In this document: piece by piece, positions 44,428 through 55,942 of the stretch
Position numbering within the stretch: position 1 is the first letter of the stretch
Layout of the letters: each line of letters opens with the position of its first letter
Assembly: GCA_033964015.1 (NCBI GenBank)
Contig: CM066924.1
Location: forward strand, 1,736,001 to 1,800,000
Direction of reading: 5' to 3'
DNA: 64,000 nucleotides
From: Scolanthus callimorphus
Lineage: Eukaryota; Cnidaria; Anthozoa; Actiniaria; Edwardsiidae
Notes under the pieces: model-generated
Database searches by the model: none
What the model saw: only the letters and a program-made list of their open reading frames with translations
What the model was told of the DNA's origin: nothing
Program-made: the position numbers and the translations under genes

Positions 44428-45402
44428 AAATGGGGTACTCTTCCTGGAGTACCGCAGTGGAAACTGTAAAAGTTGTCAGCCACAGTTGATTGTCTATGGT
44501 AGACCAATCCAAGCTCTTATTCATGCTAGCTTTTTGGCGGAAACGGAAGTCATAAATAGCCCATCCCAACCCCCTGTGTACGCGAGCAGCATATCTTATC
44601 AGACTCACATATTGTAGAAGTTCCTGTGACCTTGAAGGATATTTGTGAATCGTGACGCTCATATAAATCGTGAAAGCAATAGTCCACTGCTCCACGTCGG
44701 TGAGTGAGGCCGTTGGCTTCGCCTTTCTGGTGACCCTGACCACGGAATTATCGAGTGAAAGGGCTAGCTAGTCATCCGAGTCATAGCAATTCAGATGCTT
44801 TGGGAGGAGTTTCGCCAAATCAAAAAACTCACCCGATTGAATCTCCTTGATGTACTGGGCCGGGATATCCTGGAAGGGGCTTGCATAGTTTAACTGCTGG
44901 TTGACTGCAGAGTTGTTTGGTTCCAGTAGAGGCGACGCGCCATGTAGTGCTTGTGCCGTAGGCGAAGTGGCCGATGTCTGCGATGTGTGACTTTGACTTT
45001 GACTTTGAGCAGCGTTCATTGCACTCACAGCGGCCCTAGCCGCTTCGCTAGCGAGTTCCCCCGAAGCTTCGCGGACTGAGTCCCTAACAATGTCTCGTAG
45101 TGCCCGTAGCTGATCGTCCGTAAATCCATGATCCGGTTGTCTTTGGGGGAGGGGCGCCATTGGAGCAGACGAGAGAGAAACATTGTCCCCACTGGTATTC
45201 ACGTCAGTTGCCACCGGATCGGTTCCTTGAGTCCTCTCGCGAAGGCGGCGCTCGAGGGTCTTCCTTAAACTCCCGTACTTGGGAGCCCGTGTTGTAGGCA
45301 GAGAGACCGAAGATTTGCCAACGTGAGCGCCCCGAAAACTCTAGAGTCCATTTCCATGTTGGGTTGCAGTTGTATGCGACTCGATCGGCGTTTTGGCGGC
45401 AT
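44183..45402 (-). pseudogene. Gag-like protein of DIRS-like element with SAP-like and zinc-knuckle motifs, broken
   Basis: It likely starts at ATG 45402 (MPPKRRSSRIQ). An N-terminal SAP-like stretch (LTLANLRSLCLQHGLPSTG) is cut by a 1-base loss in a G run near 45270. The frame resumes as SLRKTLERRLRER and runs through a serine/glutamine-rich linker. A TAG (44768-44770) then interrupts it in frame. The last part has a CCCH-like cluster followed by a CCHC-like knuckle (CYKCQGLHAWRDC). It overlaps the start of the RT frame. The role would be RNA packaging and nuclear targeting of the element. Confidence 0.75.
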
Positions 45403-45474
45403 ATTTTTCCTTATTGAGGCAAAACAAGACTTTCTCTGGCTTCCTTGAGAAGAACTCGATTCAAATGACTGCAA

Positions 45475-46091
45475 TTTGTCCGTAAATTGTAAGTAAAAAC
45501 GCGAAACAAATTAGAGAAGTAAGCTTCAATGAATGGCCGCCAAACTGAAGTGAACGACACACAACACCACACCAGACAGACATGCAGGAAAATTGGCTGC
45601 TTCTGATTGGCTATTGAATTTGATAACATAGGACCTTTGATCAAAACAAACAATGACCCCTTTTATAAATGTACATCACACAGTCGGCACGTGCCAGCTC
45701 ATGGTTTCTCTCATTAACTATAATTTATGACATAAATTGGTCTGATTTGTTAAATAACCTATCAACTGCTAGATAAGCAAAAATTGGGAGTATTTTCGTG
45801 TGATATCATCAAGGTAATGTACGCATGCGCAGGAGGGTTTGTGTTGGAGAATAAGTGCAAGGCCTCGCCTTCGTCCTCGTCTCCCTTACTCCTCCGAGCG
45901 GACAAGAACTTTTCTTTGATCGGTGCTGTGATCTGAAGCACAACGAGAAGTGTGTTTAACTTCCTAAAATTGTGGCTTCTAGAACGTCAAGGAAGCTCTC
46001 GTGATATACATACTTTATACACGGGGAAAACATCAGATAACATGTAACTACACGAAATATACTATTAAAATATACATTTACAATTACATAT
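45475..46091. other. Flank between DIRS-like element and LINE fragment
   Basis: The DIRS-like element's 5' terminal region should lie here but no repeat could be paired by eye. The part next to 46091 is AT-rich (aattgtaaatgtatatttta on the minus strand), as in the 3' ends of L2/CR1-type LINEs. Confidence 0.4.
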
Positions 46092-46328
46092 TTACTGTCT
46101 TACATGTTTGCCGTGAGTCCGACCTAGGAAAAATGTTTTTTCTCGGCGCTTTTTGAAGGTGTACAGAGTTGGAGCTGTACGCAAAGACACAGGAAGCTCG
46201 TTTAAGAGGACTTTGCTGTAATAACCAAAGGACTTTTTCATAAAATTGGTTCGTGGTTTTGGTAAGGCCAACTTATTATCGGTATCGCTGAGAACGCATT
46301 CGATAGGACCTGTATTCGAACGTTTCAC
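46092..46328 (-). pseudogene. LINE (L2/CR1-like) pol C-terminal fragment
   Basis: The translated fragment NKLALPKPRTNFMKKSFGYY, followed by SKVLLNELPVSLRTA and LYTFKKR, matches the pattern at the very end of non-LTR retrotransposon ORF2 (L.lP.prT...k.SF.y.g..lwN.LP..lR.....fk). It is truncated at the 5' side, as usual for LINE copies, and ends in a stop. AT-rich 3' sequence follows. Confidence 0.65.
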
Positions 46329-46473
46329 GTTATTAAATAATCAGGGGCGATGCTGATCTTTTGTCTTGAGAGAAACGCTACTTGTGACTCAATCATCAAA
46401 ATCTCTCCTGAAGGTTGAGGAGAATGGGAATTAAAAGTGCGACTAGATAATCTACGACTGCACCTATAAATAG

Positions 46474-46657
46474 TAGACCTCCTCGGCTTGGGCATAATGT
46501 TTTCCCATTTCAGATCACGTGGCATTCCCCGTGGCATTCAGGGCCTGAGGATATATGAATATGGAAGCATCCCAAACAGAGAAAGATTATTTCTTAAATG
46601 AAGGGCAGGTGGACAGAAATGGGAAAACATTACGCGCAAGCCGAGGAGGTCTATTCC
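46474..46657. repeat. Inverted repeat
   Basis: gtagacctcctcggcttg (46474) pairs with caagccgaggaggtctat (46638), and cataatgttttcccat pairs with gggaaaacatta. The arms are about 40 bases with a ~100-base interior. It is probably a short transposon at the left edge of unit B. Confidence 0.65.
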
Positions 46658-46659
46658 AA

Positions 46660-48486
46660 GAGTAGCGATTGCAAAAAAAATTTAGAAAAACATTTAGAAT
46701 AACGTAATAGGAGATGCGAGAAATTGGGCTGGCGAGCAGGCTCACATTTCATGCGTAAACCACATCTTCTTGTCAACTGTTTTTTTTTTAACATAACGCA
46801 AGTTGTTACATAAGTCCTACTAGGGATATTCTGCAGAAACGACTACTTTTTCAAATAGTTCTCGGTTAAGCGTAGCCTGAATTTTCAGACGGCTGAAAAG
46901 GCAGGTTAGGTCTAGCCTTAGAGACTAGAATACTTATGTTGTACGTTATACGCCAATTATCTCACCAGAACATGAACTCAGCACAAAAAATAGCACATTG
47001 TCTTGTTTGTTATTTACAAATTAAGGCAATATTAAAGGGGCTGTGTCACGGTTATTTGAATAAATTCGCAAATACAGCTCTAAATTTGTCTTATCACCCC
47101 CGAATCACTTATACCACGTGATATTCACCTTATACCCAATGTACGTAACTTTTATCTGCAAGCCTGCAGTTTTTCGTACACATTTTGATGTAACCTCAAA
47201 CTTTGAAAACTGCTCATCCGCCAACAAGATTTCAAAAACTCATTGTTGCAATCCGTTTCCATCCGCTCTGTTATAGGTCCATACAGCCTACAACTATGAT
47301 CACTTTGTAGTTAAAGGGCTATTTAACAATCCTAGACCAGTATTTAGGCTATCCATCAGTTATTTGGTTGTTTTTTACATCACTAAAAGTGTGCTAAAAT
47401 CATGACACCGCTCCTTTAAGTGCTCGTTGATGAAATAAATAAAAATGAAATTTTCAGTAGAATCCCATGCTATGACTCTATCTCGCGTGCTGATTGGCTG
47501 AAATCGAGGGAGATTTTTTGTGGAATTACATGGCTGCAAAAGTAGAATCTAATGAAAACACAGGACGCCCACGAAATTAATTTACTACGAAATTAAATTT
47601 CGTCGCTGCGCGACTCGGGTGATATCGATTTTTCGCGTGAAATTTAGTGTGGAATTCCCTCGTCGGATAATGGATTTACCTATAGAATGTCAGTATGCGA
47701 TTAACGCTCCACATCAAACCATGCTGTATAATTCCAACTGAGCAAGTCAAAATAATTACACAACATTCAAAGAGATGAAAGTATAACTACTTCCAATTTG
47801 ATTGCTTTGGTTCTCCGTCACAAAATGCCGGTGAAAATGGCCGTTCCAGTTTTCAATAATTTATTAAACTACCAAAGTCCCTTCGATAATTCAAGCAAAA
47901 TGTCAGCAGTCTTGCCAGCAATGCAGCAGATGTTATATTAAAACTCCTTGGCCTCATATACGGTTCAGAGGACTAGAAATCCAGTCGGGTGGAACAGCTT
48001 TGATACGGCAAGAAGAAAGCGTGAGGCTAAAGGTGTAATCGTCATTGAAACATCCCGTTAAAAAGGCAAGTAAAAACACCAATCTATATTTCTATTTATT
48101 TACAAAAGTATCCCAAAGATCGGGAAAATTCTACACAGAGCGAGGCTCCCTTAGTCAGTAGTGCATGTGGAAGACGGGATCTACGGTTTGAAATCCTTAT
48201 CTGAGATGACGCGAAGGTCTAACCATTTGCAGATGTTGAAGCAAAAGCAGCACCTCTCTCTTCAGTTTTTAAGAATATACCCCGTGGCACGTCCTCGGAA
48301 TATCATACACGTTATTATTACCAATCAGCGAATAGTCATTTTCGCGCGCTCTGCTTGGTTCCTGAAATAGCAGATATCAAAAACTATTTGCTGTTTTGAG
48401 AAAACTCTCAAAATGGCGGCTCTTTTCGCGCGCGATACTGCGTCTTGAATCTTTAAAAGCCGTATTTTATTCTACTGATTTGGTAT

Positions 48487-48519
<33 letters not shown>

Positions 48520-48546
48520 CCTAGCGGTGGATATATACCTCGACGT

Positions 48547-48581
<35 letters not shown>

Positions 48582-48584
48582 TCC
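46660..48584. other. Non-coding 5' block of unit B
   Basis: It is homologous to 600-1925 up to about 48150. About 48260-48600 then contains a 'tggtatatactaa' repeat and a hairpin (ggtggatatatacc / ggtatatatccacc, 48519-48571). No gene is seen. Confidence 0.5.
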
Positions 48585-50145
48585 CTCGAAATGGTTTGTG
48601 CGCTCATCTGTGTCCAGAGCTGAACTACCAGGTTATACATATCGGGCTATAACTTTTGCGTTTTTTTGCCGATTCCAGTAATTCTTTTTGTAAATCAAGC
48701 ACAAATGACCCTAGATTTGCTTCGAATTCTCCGATCTTTGCTATCTTTTTCATCTAAGTAACAATTCCTAAATACAAAGAAAACCCCATAGTTTTAATGC
48801 CCCCTCATAAAAGAATCTTGCAGATATTTTCGGCTTAAATCTTGGCGATGCTCATTAGAAGACTTGTACTTTCATCTGGCCAAGTTTCAGAAAATTCGTA
48901 GGCCAGAAATGTATTAGCGAGGTGGATGTCGTAGACGCACAACAAATTAAGCCTTTCACTAAGGCATGAATGTAAAAATTTCCTGTGCACTAATAAAAGC
49001 ATTTCAACCTATCATTTTTTGGGACAAGTTACCTAGATGCATGTCAAACTATATGTTAAGAGCAATTGCTTTAAATCCAAACCACTTTAGAAGCACCGTT
49101 TCTTTAGGGCATAAAACCAGAAAAACACAGAAATTTATGGCATCCCGCACTTGGTAAATTTAACCTTAAAATTAGATGTTTTGTATCAAAAGAGATATCA
49201 CGGAGTTGAACTGAATGTTTTTGAAAGCTATTTTGCAGGTTTCACTTAAAGTTGAATGTTTCATTGCCGCGAATTCTAATTTTCTTCTGCGAGCTAACTG
49301 CGCGCTCTCCGTGGCCGCAGGTTTCATACCTGTTGTTGTGAAATGCTAATGACCAGAGAACTCAATCGAAAGGGGGGTAATGACCATCATATTCGTGTTG
49401 GTATTGAAGTGATTTTATTATTACAACAATGATGTTATTAACATTGAAACCTGCGGCCATGGAGAGAGCGCAGTTAGCTCGCAGAAGAAAATTAGAATTC
49501 GCGGCAATGAAACATTCAACTTTAAGTTAAACCTGCATAATAGCTTTCAAAAACATTCAGTTCAACTCCGTGATGGCGGGATGCCATAAATTTCTGTGTT
49601 TTTCTGGTTTTATGCCCCAAAGAAACGGTGCTTCTAAAGTTAAGTGGTTTGGATTTAAAGCAATTGCTCTTAACATATAGTTTGACATGCATCTAGGTAA
49701 CTTGTCCCAAAAAATGATAGGTTGAAATGCTTTTATTAGTGCACAGGAAATTTTTACATTCATGCCTTAGTGAAAGGCTTAATTTGTTGTGCGTCTACGA
49801 CATCGACCTCGCTAATACATTTCTGGCCTACGAATTTTCTGAAACTTGGCCAGATGAAAGTTCAAGTCTTCTAATGAGCATCGCCAAGATTTAAGCCGAA
49901 AATATCTGCAAGATTTTTTAATGAGAGGGCATTAAAAACTATGGGGTCGTCTTTGTATTTAAGAATTGTGACTTAGATGAAAAAGATTGCAAAGATCGGA
50001 GAATTCGCAGCTAATCTAGGGTCATTTGTGCTTGATTTACAAAAAGAATTACTGGAATCGGCCAAAAAACGCAAAAGTTATAGCCCGATATGTATAACCT
50101 GGTAGTCCAGTTCTGGACACAGATGAGCGCACAAACCATTTCGAG
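48585..50145. repeat. 1.56-kb near-perfect palindrome
   Basis: The left arm (48585-49326, from ctcgaaatggtttgtgcgct) returns in inverse at 49444-50145 (ending agcgcacaaaccatttcgag). The spacer is about 117 bases. The left arm has a ~40-base insertion near 49153-49195 that the right arm lacks; otherwise mismatches are few. Both arms share a 40-residue frame (MNVKISCALIKAF), which reflects only the identity of the arms. Unit A has no equivalent, so it was inserted in B or lost from A. Confidence 0.9.
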
Positions 50146-50236
50146 CGAGTCACCTTAACCAAAGCATGTCAACCTATATAACGTTGGAAAGCTTTTAGAA
50201 TGGATTAGCAGGCTATGGCAAAAAGAAATAACTTAT

Positions 50237-50640
50237 TAATAAATAAATATAATTTTAAAGATTGATTAAAATATTTAGTGTGTCATTGACTCCCAAGTAA
50301 CACATTGTTTTAATCCTTAAAAGTATTTCTCAAAACCCGTGTCTGCGCGTTTTTTTTCCAATTTGTTTAGTTCAAAAGTTATGAAATTGTGAATTTTTTA
50401 GAGCTGCACGTTTTTTTTAATTTGTTTAGTTGAAACGTTATGAAACTGTGAAATTTTTAGAGCATGAAAAGGCTTTTTAATTTGTCCTTCCAAATTTAAA
50501 AGTTTCATAACTTTTGAACTAAATCCTTATTAAAACAATGTGTTACTTGGGACTCAAGGTCCAGCAGTTCGACGGCGTTAGCTCGCTAAAATGGCACACC
50601 AAAATATTAATCAATCCTTAAAAAATATTTATATTTTCTT
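50237..50640. repeat. Fold-back element (~400 bp)
   Basis: The ends pair as gactcccaagtaacacattg (50287) with caatgtgttacttgggactc (50537). Outer text (attgattaaaatattt / aaatattaatcaat) extends the pairing to about 50237-50640. Inside, 'gtttagtt.aaa.gttatgaaa' is present in direct and inverted copies. Confidence 0.75.
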
Positions 50641-52062
50641 CCTTCCTTCAACTCTTTCCTGACGGCCAATTTTCCTCTGTTTTAAGCCTTTTTGTGTCTA
50701 TAAATTATTTTGGGCTCTGAATAATCCATATTTGGGGTTACAATAGAAATAGCCGCTGATCTACAGTTCTAGGGGCGCATGGCTTGCAGTGCTGTTTCAA
50801 AACATCGAGTACACTCTTTACTGAGAACGCGAGCTCGATTTAAACAAGGTTTGTTTTGAATTTTTGAATATTTTGGAGTCATTTGCCATCTATAGCAAGC
50901 GCCAGATGGGCATCCTTAAGCCTGATGACGGCCTAGAGTTGAGCGCCTCAAAGAACCGAGGGGTTTTCAGCTTATTTCAAGTCAAAGAACCGATCAAAAT
51001 GGCGGACTCGTGAGTTTTGACCACAACTTGAAGTGAGCTGACTGCTTGTCTATAGATGGATTCCATGAACCTACCATGGCACTTTTTGGAAGATGTGGCC
51101 AACAAAACATGCAAAAAGCTTGAAATTAAGCCAGGAGGTCTGGGTGGCTCGGCACTTATAAAAAATCCTAAAAGTGGAGATGGAGGGACCTCTATGGCTG
51201 GTGAATGGCAGTTACCCATAATTAAATGCGGTCCCAAATGGATGAAATTGTGTGGAGCTGCATATATCTCTGGTATCTATGGTTACTACTCAGCATTGTT
51301 AAGGAGTTAGAGGACACAAAGGTACTCAAAATGAAGGAAAGGCACTGCTCTTCTAGTTGCATGTATATTTATTTGCATTAGAGGTTGTTTTTATTAAATT
51401 AGTTAGCTGTGACTATTCGACGTTTTGTGCTTTTTGCATCGTCAGAAAAAAAGCATTTTTCACTATTTGCAGATTTTGAAGTGCCATTTCATGGATCAAA
51501 GCCTTAGTTTGTTCGAAAAAAGTAATATCACATTGTTTGAAACAGCAATCATAGACATGTCAGGCAGTTTGGAAATAACTTTCCCAAAAATGAAGGCCCT
51601 GCAATTTTTCAAAGCTATATGTGGTTTTCCACGTAAATTTGTGTGGACCGTCCGCAAAGAGTTAAATCATTGAAGTCGGTGCATCTCTTGAGCTCGATTT
51701 ACAAGGCCAGGAAAAGTCAGACACACTGTTGGGATAAGGACGAAAACGTGGCTTCGCTTCCAAAGCTATGACTGAATCCTTGCTACGCCCCCAATTCTCT
51801 TATAGGGGGGCTCAATTAATTGGACGCCCTAGGCCTACTGTTACATAATAGGTGACACGTGAAGTGTCAAGTTCAATCAAGGGCATATGATATATGACAC
51901 TAAACCGGAAGGAAAAAATATAAAAATCCTATTCGCGGTTGCAAATATTTTATTCATTAATAAGTTATTTCTTTTTATAAGCTTTCTAATGATATATAGG
52001 TTGGCATGTTTAGAATGTATAGAATGTTCTATACAACTATGCATTTGCGTGTCCTTTCGCAG
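50641..52062. other. Region upstream of the intact glycine-rich gene
   Basis: A frame at 51056-51310 begins right after a possible acceptor (cttgtctatag) and has a compact, non-repetitive composition (LPWHFLEDVANKTCKKLEIK), ending in a stop. A second frame lies at 51425-51673. Neither is recognised; they could be exons of an unknown gene or chance. A promoter for the downstream gene is not evident. Confidence 0.3.
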
Positions 52063-53280
52063 ATGGCAGGAGTTATGAAAGCGACATGCCACTGTTTTGT
52101 GATTGTCGCTCTAATGGCTCAAATCCAATTTTCTACCCAAATGTACTCCTCCGCCAACGAACATCAGACCTACATGGCAACCGAGCTCAACCAACGCCTT
52201 ATCGGCCACGTAATCGAAACGCTACAAGCAAACACCATGCTCCAGTGCGCACACTTTTGCTTGAAAAACAAGAGATGTAAATCCGTGAACTATGTAAGTT
52301 ATCAGGAAAGCGGTGTTTGTGAGATGAACGATGTCTCCCCACTGAACAATTCCGATCATGGCATGAGACCCCTAGCGCATGCGCACGAGATGGGAAGTGT
52401 TCTCATTTGGTGGAGAACCTTGGAAATGATAACTTACACATTTACTACCTTGGGTGCCACTGGTGCGTACGGCCCTAACAACACGGATAACTACAAGTCA
52501 ACCGGTTTGGAGGGCTTGGTCAAACTTGTCGATGGAATACAAATGTGGAAGATACCGCTATCGGGGAATTATATTATTACCGCAAGTGGTGGCTCGGGTG
52601 GCAAAAGCATTTGCAGTTTTAAGAACATTACTGCTCTGGGAGGAAAAGGGGCTAAAGTCAAGGGAAACTTTCAACTCCAGAAAGGTACAGAGCTCAAGAT
52701 CCTTGTAGGACAAAAAGGAATGCCGAACATTGGAACTTTTGCCTGCCCGGAAGGGTATTTTGGAGGGGGAGGGGGAGGGGGGAGTTTTGTAGCGAAAGTG
52801 GATAACACACCTCTGCTGGTAGCCGGTGGGGGCGGAGGTGGGAACTGGTATGGTCAATTAGAAGGTCACCCGGGTCAGGTGACCATCTATGGAAGTGAGC
52901 ATGGTGGTCGGAATGGTGAGGGTGGTCGAGTGTATGACAACAACACTGGCCGCTACCTTGATGGGTATCAAGATCTTCCTGGAGCGGGATTTTATGGCGA
53001 TACAAATAAAACCGAGAGCAAATTCGCACGTTCTTTTATAAACGGCGGACGAGGAGGAGGGGGTGTTGTAATAGAATTCTGTGAGTTTGAAGGTGGTGGA
53101 TTTGGAGGTGGAGGGCGGCTAGGGGGTGGAGGGTATTCAGTAGGGGGTGTGGTCGAGTTATATTCGATGCGAAGGGGAGGGGGAGGCGGAGGGGCTTCAT
53201 TCAACGTAGGCACTGATCAGCTTAACATAGAGGGTGCTAATGAAGATGATGGCGAAGTTGAAATCACTTTGGTGATATAA
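52063..53280 (+). CDS. PAN/Apple plus glycine-rich (ALK-type) secreted protein, intact copy
   Basis: This encodes 405 residues if the ATG at 52063 is used. That ATG follows a possible acceptor (cctttcgcag), so it may be the first coding exon after a 5' intron; an upstream in-frame ATG at 52006 would add 19 residues that bury the signal peptide. Residues ~1-28 look like a signal peptide (CFVIVALMAQIQFS). Residues ~40-110 form a PAN/Apple domain with CAHFC, RCKSVNY and VCEMN cysteines. Residues ~125-400 form the glycine-rich region of ALK/LTK type (TFTTLGATGAYGP, ASGGSGGK, several GGGGGGG runs) ending in an acidic tail (NEDDGEVEITLVI). No kinase or membrane segment follows, so it is probably secreted. 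Ligand and role are unknown. It is the intact paralogue of 3047-4239. Confidence 0.85.
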   Translation: MAGVMKATCHCFVIVALMAQIQFSTQMYSSANEHQTYMATELNQRLIGHVIETLQANTMLQCAHFCLKNKRCKSVNYVSYQESGVCEMNDVSPLNNSDHGMRPLAHAHEMGSVLIWWRTLEMITYTFTTLGATGAYGPNNTDNYKSTGLEGLVKLVDGIQMWKIPLSGNYIITASGGSGGKSICSFKNITALGGKGAKVKGNFQLQKGTELKILVGQKGMPNIGTFACPEGYFGGGGGGGSFVAKVDNTPLLVAGGGGGGNWYGQLEGHPGQVTIYGSEHGGRNGEGGRVYDNNTGRYLDGYQDLPGAGFYGDTNKTESKFARSFINGGRGGGGVVIEFCEFEGGGFGGGGRLGGGGYSVGGVVELYSMRRGGGGGGASFNVGTDQLNIEGANEDDGEVEITLVI

Positions 53281-53449
53281 AAACGGTATGATGTTAAGGT
53301 TTCGGTATATAAAGTCATCAGCGTTTTGTAGAGTTAACATCTTTGTACCACAAATGTACCATTTTAAATGCTTAGACTCCTCAAGCTAAAACAAGCATGA
53401 AGTAGTTTCGGATACGCGATCTTAATTTGCAGACTTCTTTTTCTCGACA

Positions 53450-54006
53450 TTAAGGTGACTCATGCGAAAGTCAAAGCGCATTTCGCGAAAATAAATTTTC
53501 GTCTACAACTTTAAAATTATACTCGCTATGAACTTCAATCTTGGAGAATATAAGCAGGTATCTTTTGGCAATATGTACGCATTATCAGAACTTTTAATCA
53601 ATACTTTTAATAATATCTGAGCTTAAATGGACCCCTTCCTTGAGAGATCAACTCCGCGCAAAGTTGCTGGTACTTCTGAACGAAACTCCGTTAATCATAT
53701 TGAAGTCAGTTGGACTAAGTGTTAACGAAGTTTTAGGAAATTCGTTGGAAACAAAGAGCCAATTTTAGAAAAATAGGCCAAAAACACGACTAAAACTCTA
53801 AAATAGGCACTTTGCTTCCAACGAATTTCCTGAAACTTTGTTTAACACTTAGTCCAACTAATGGAGATGTGATAATGCGAACATATTGCCAAAAGATACC
53901 TGTTTATAATCTCTAAGATTGAAGTTCATAGCGAGCATATTTTTAAAGGTGTAGACGAAAATATATTTTCGCGAAATGCGCTCTGTCTTTCGCATGAGTC
54001 ACCTTA
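53450..54006. repeat. Fold-back element, ~560 bp, copy B
   Basis: This has the same structure and nearly the same sequence as 4437-4997, at the same distance from the glycine-rich gene and the satellite. It supports duplication as one block. Confidence 0.85.
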
Positions 54007-54094
54007 GATAATTTGTTTGGGAAACTATATGAAGCACTCAACAGTATTTTTCATCAGGATTTCCAGACACCTCGAGTCCTCGTTTTTCCAGCCA

Positions 54095-54736
54095 CTTCTC
54101 AGTGTTTGCATGTCCTGATAAAACATGCTGTCTCGTGTTTGATATACTACTTCTCAGTGTTTGCATGTCCTGATAAAACGCGCTGTCTCGTGTTTGATAT
54201 ACTACTTCTCAGTGTTTGCATGTCCTGATAAAACACACTGTCTCGTGTTTGATATACTACTTCTCAGTGTTTGCATGTCCTGATGAAACACGCTGTCTCG
54301 TGTTTGATATACTACTTCTCGGTGTTTGCATGTCCTGATAAAACACGCTGTCTCGTGTTTGATATACTACTTCTCGGTGTTTGGAAAACCTGATGAAACA
54401 CACTGTCTCGTGTTTGATATACTACTTCTCGGTGTTTGCATGTCCTGATAAAACACGCTGTCTCGTGTTTGATATACTACTTCTCGGTGTTTGGAAATCC
54501 TGATGAAACACGCTGTCTCGTGTTTGATATACTACTTCTCAGTGTTTGCATGTCCTGATAAAACACGCTGTCTCGTGTTTGATATACTACTTCTCGGTGT
54601 TTGCATGTCCTGATGAAACACGCTGTCTCGTGTTTGATATACTACTTCTCAGTGTTTGCATGTCCTGATGAAACACGCTGTCTCGTGTTTGATATACTAC
54701 TTCTCGGTGTTTGTAAATCCTGATGAAACACACTGT
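54095..54736 (+). repeat. 55-bp satellite array 2a (~12 copies)
   Basis: The unit is the same as in array 1. The array is cut at 54736, inside a unit (after cactgt), by the large TIR element; it continues at 62721. Confidence 0.95.
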
Positions 54737-54737
54737 G

Positions 54738-55942
54738 ACACGTCTTGATTTAATTCCGGAGCTAATGTTTAAATCCGGACTGACGAAAATATCCACACCG
54801 AAACGTTTTTTAGGATAAATCTACAGCTAGCTGGAGATGCAGGTTATTTCTCCAAAAAAAATGGAGAACAGAATATCAACATGTCAGAATTTCCATAAAA
54901 TATGGAGAAGTGCTTTTTAAATCAAGATGGTTGAAGGAGGCGATCAAAATTCCAAATAAACTGGAGAACGATCGAGCACGGCGTCGGATATCGGATACAC
55001 GTGAATCTATATTGTCTCAACAATCAGTCGAACAACTTTTATTACTGTGTAAAAATGCTTGCTGTGTTACAAGGCTCGGTACAAAACAAAAACGCACAGA
55101 ATTCTCTCTGCCAGTCATGTAGACGCTTCATTTCTTCTTCGCTTCGCTTCAATTTTTATGATTTGAAATCGGGAATTCATAAATCGCTTAGAGAAATTGC
55201 AGCCACGGTGAAAGCAGATTGTTTTGAGGCAAACTGAAACTGCCTGTAGAAAGCGTTACATTTGTCACAAGATTGCTTACCGAAATGAACAGCGTATGTC
55301 TGTAGAAAGCGCTACATTTGACACAAGATTGCTTACCGAAATAAACAGCGTATGTCTGTAGAAAGTGCTACATTTGACACAAGATTGCTTTGTTAGCTAA
55401 ACTAGACTGTATTAACAAGAACTGCATGCGATCACTCTATGTTGTTTGACACGGCGATTCAAAATGTCCATAAATTATGGAGAAAACACGTCTTTGCCAC
55501 CATTGCCTAAAAAAGTGTTCAAAAGCCCATACAAAATCGAAAGTTATTATAGTATGCGACCTTAACAGCGTATACATTTGTTTAAAAAACCTGAAACAAA
55601 TATCGACAGATACAAGGTTGAATATATGAATGACCTCAAATAACGTTTTGGTAAAAACTTTGCGAAAAGTGGATGAAACTTCCGGGCAAAAGTGCAGAAG
55701 TGCTTCGGTGATTCTCGTGGCAGGCAACTCTGCGATGAAACAAAAACAAAATAGATTGTGCAAAATGCCCTCCGTAAAAATTGTTTACTCTGACGATAAA
55801 AAGTCCGATAATAAGAAACCTCTTCTCGCTCTTTGTACGTGATTGCTGTATTATTTAGAAAAGAATCGAGACCGAGAAGCCAAAACCACGGGCTGCACGG
55901 ATCGATAATACAAAATGCCCGCGGGGAAATTGTTGTTTAATT
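54738..55942 (+). repeat. Left TIR of the 8-kb element
   Basis: It contains several 'atggagaa' words, a 56-base tandem repeat (about 2.5 copies, 55235-55390: cagcgtatgtctgtagaaag) and an inner block 'gagaccgagaagccaaa'. All of these are found inverted in the right TIR. Confidence 0.85.

Noticed and set aside
46325..46537. 70-residue minus-strand frame next to the LINE tail
   Set aside because: It overlaps an inverted repeat and does not match the LINE protein.
48966..49763. Two MNVKISCALIKAF frames on opposite strands
   Set aside because: They are the same sequence seen in the two arms of the palindrome; no homology or start context supports a gene.
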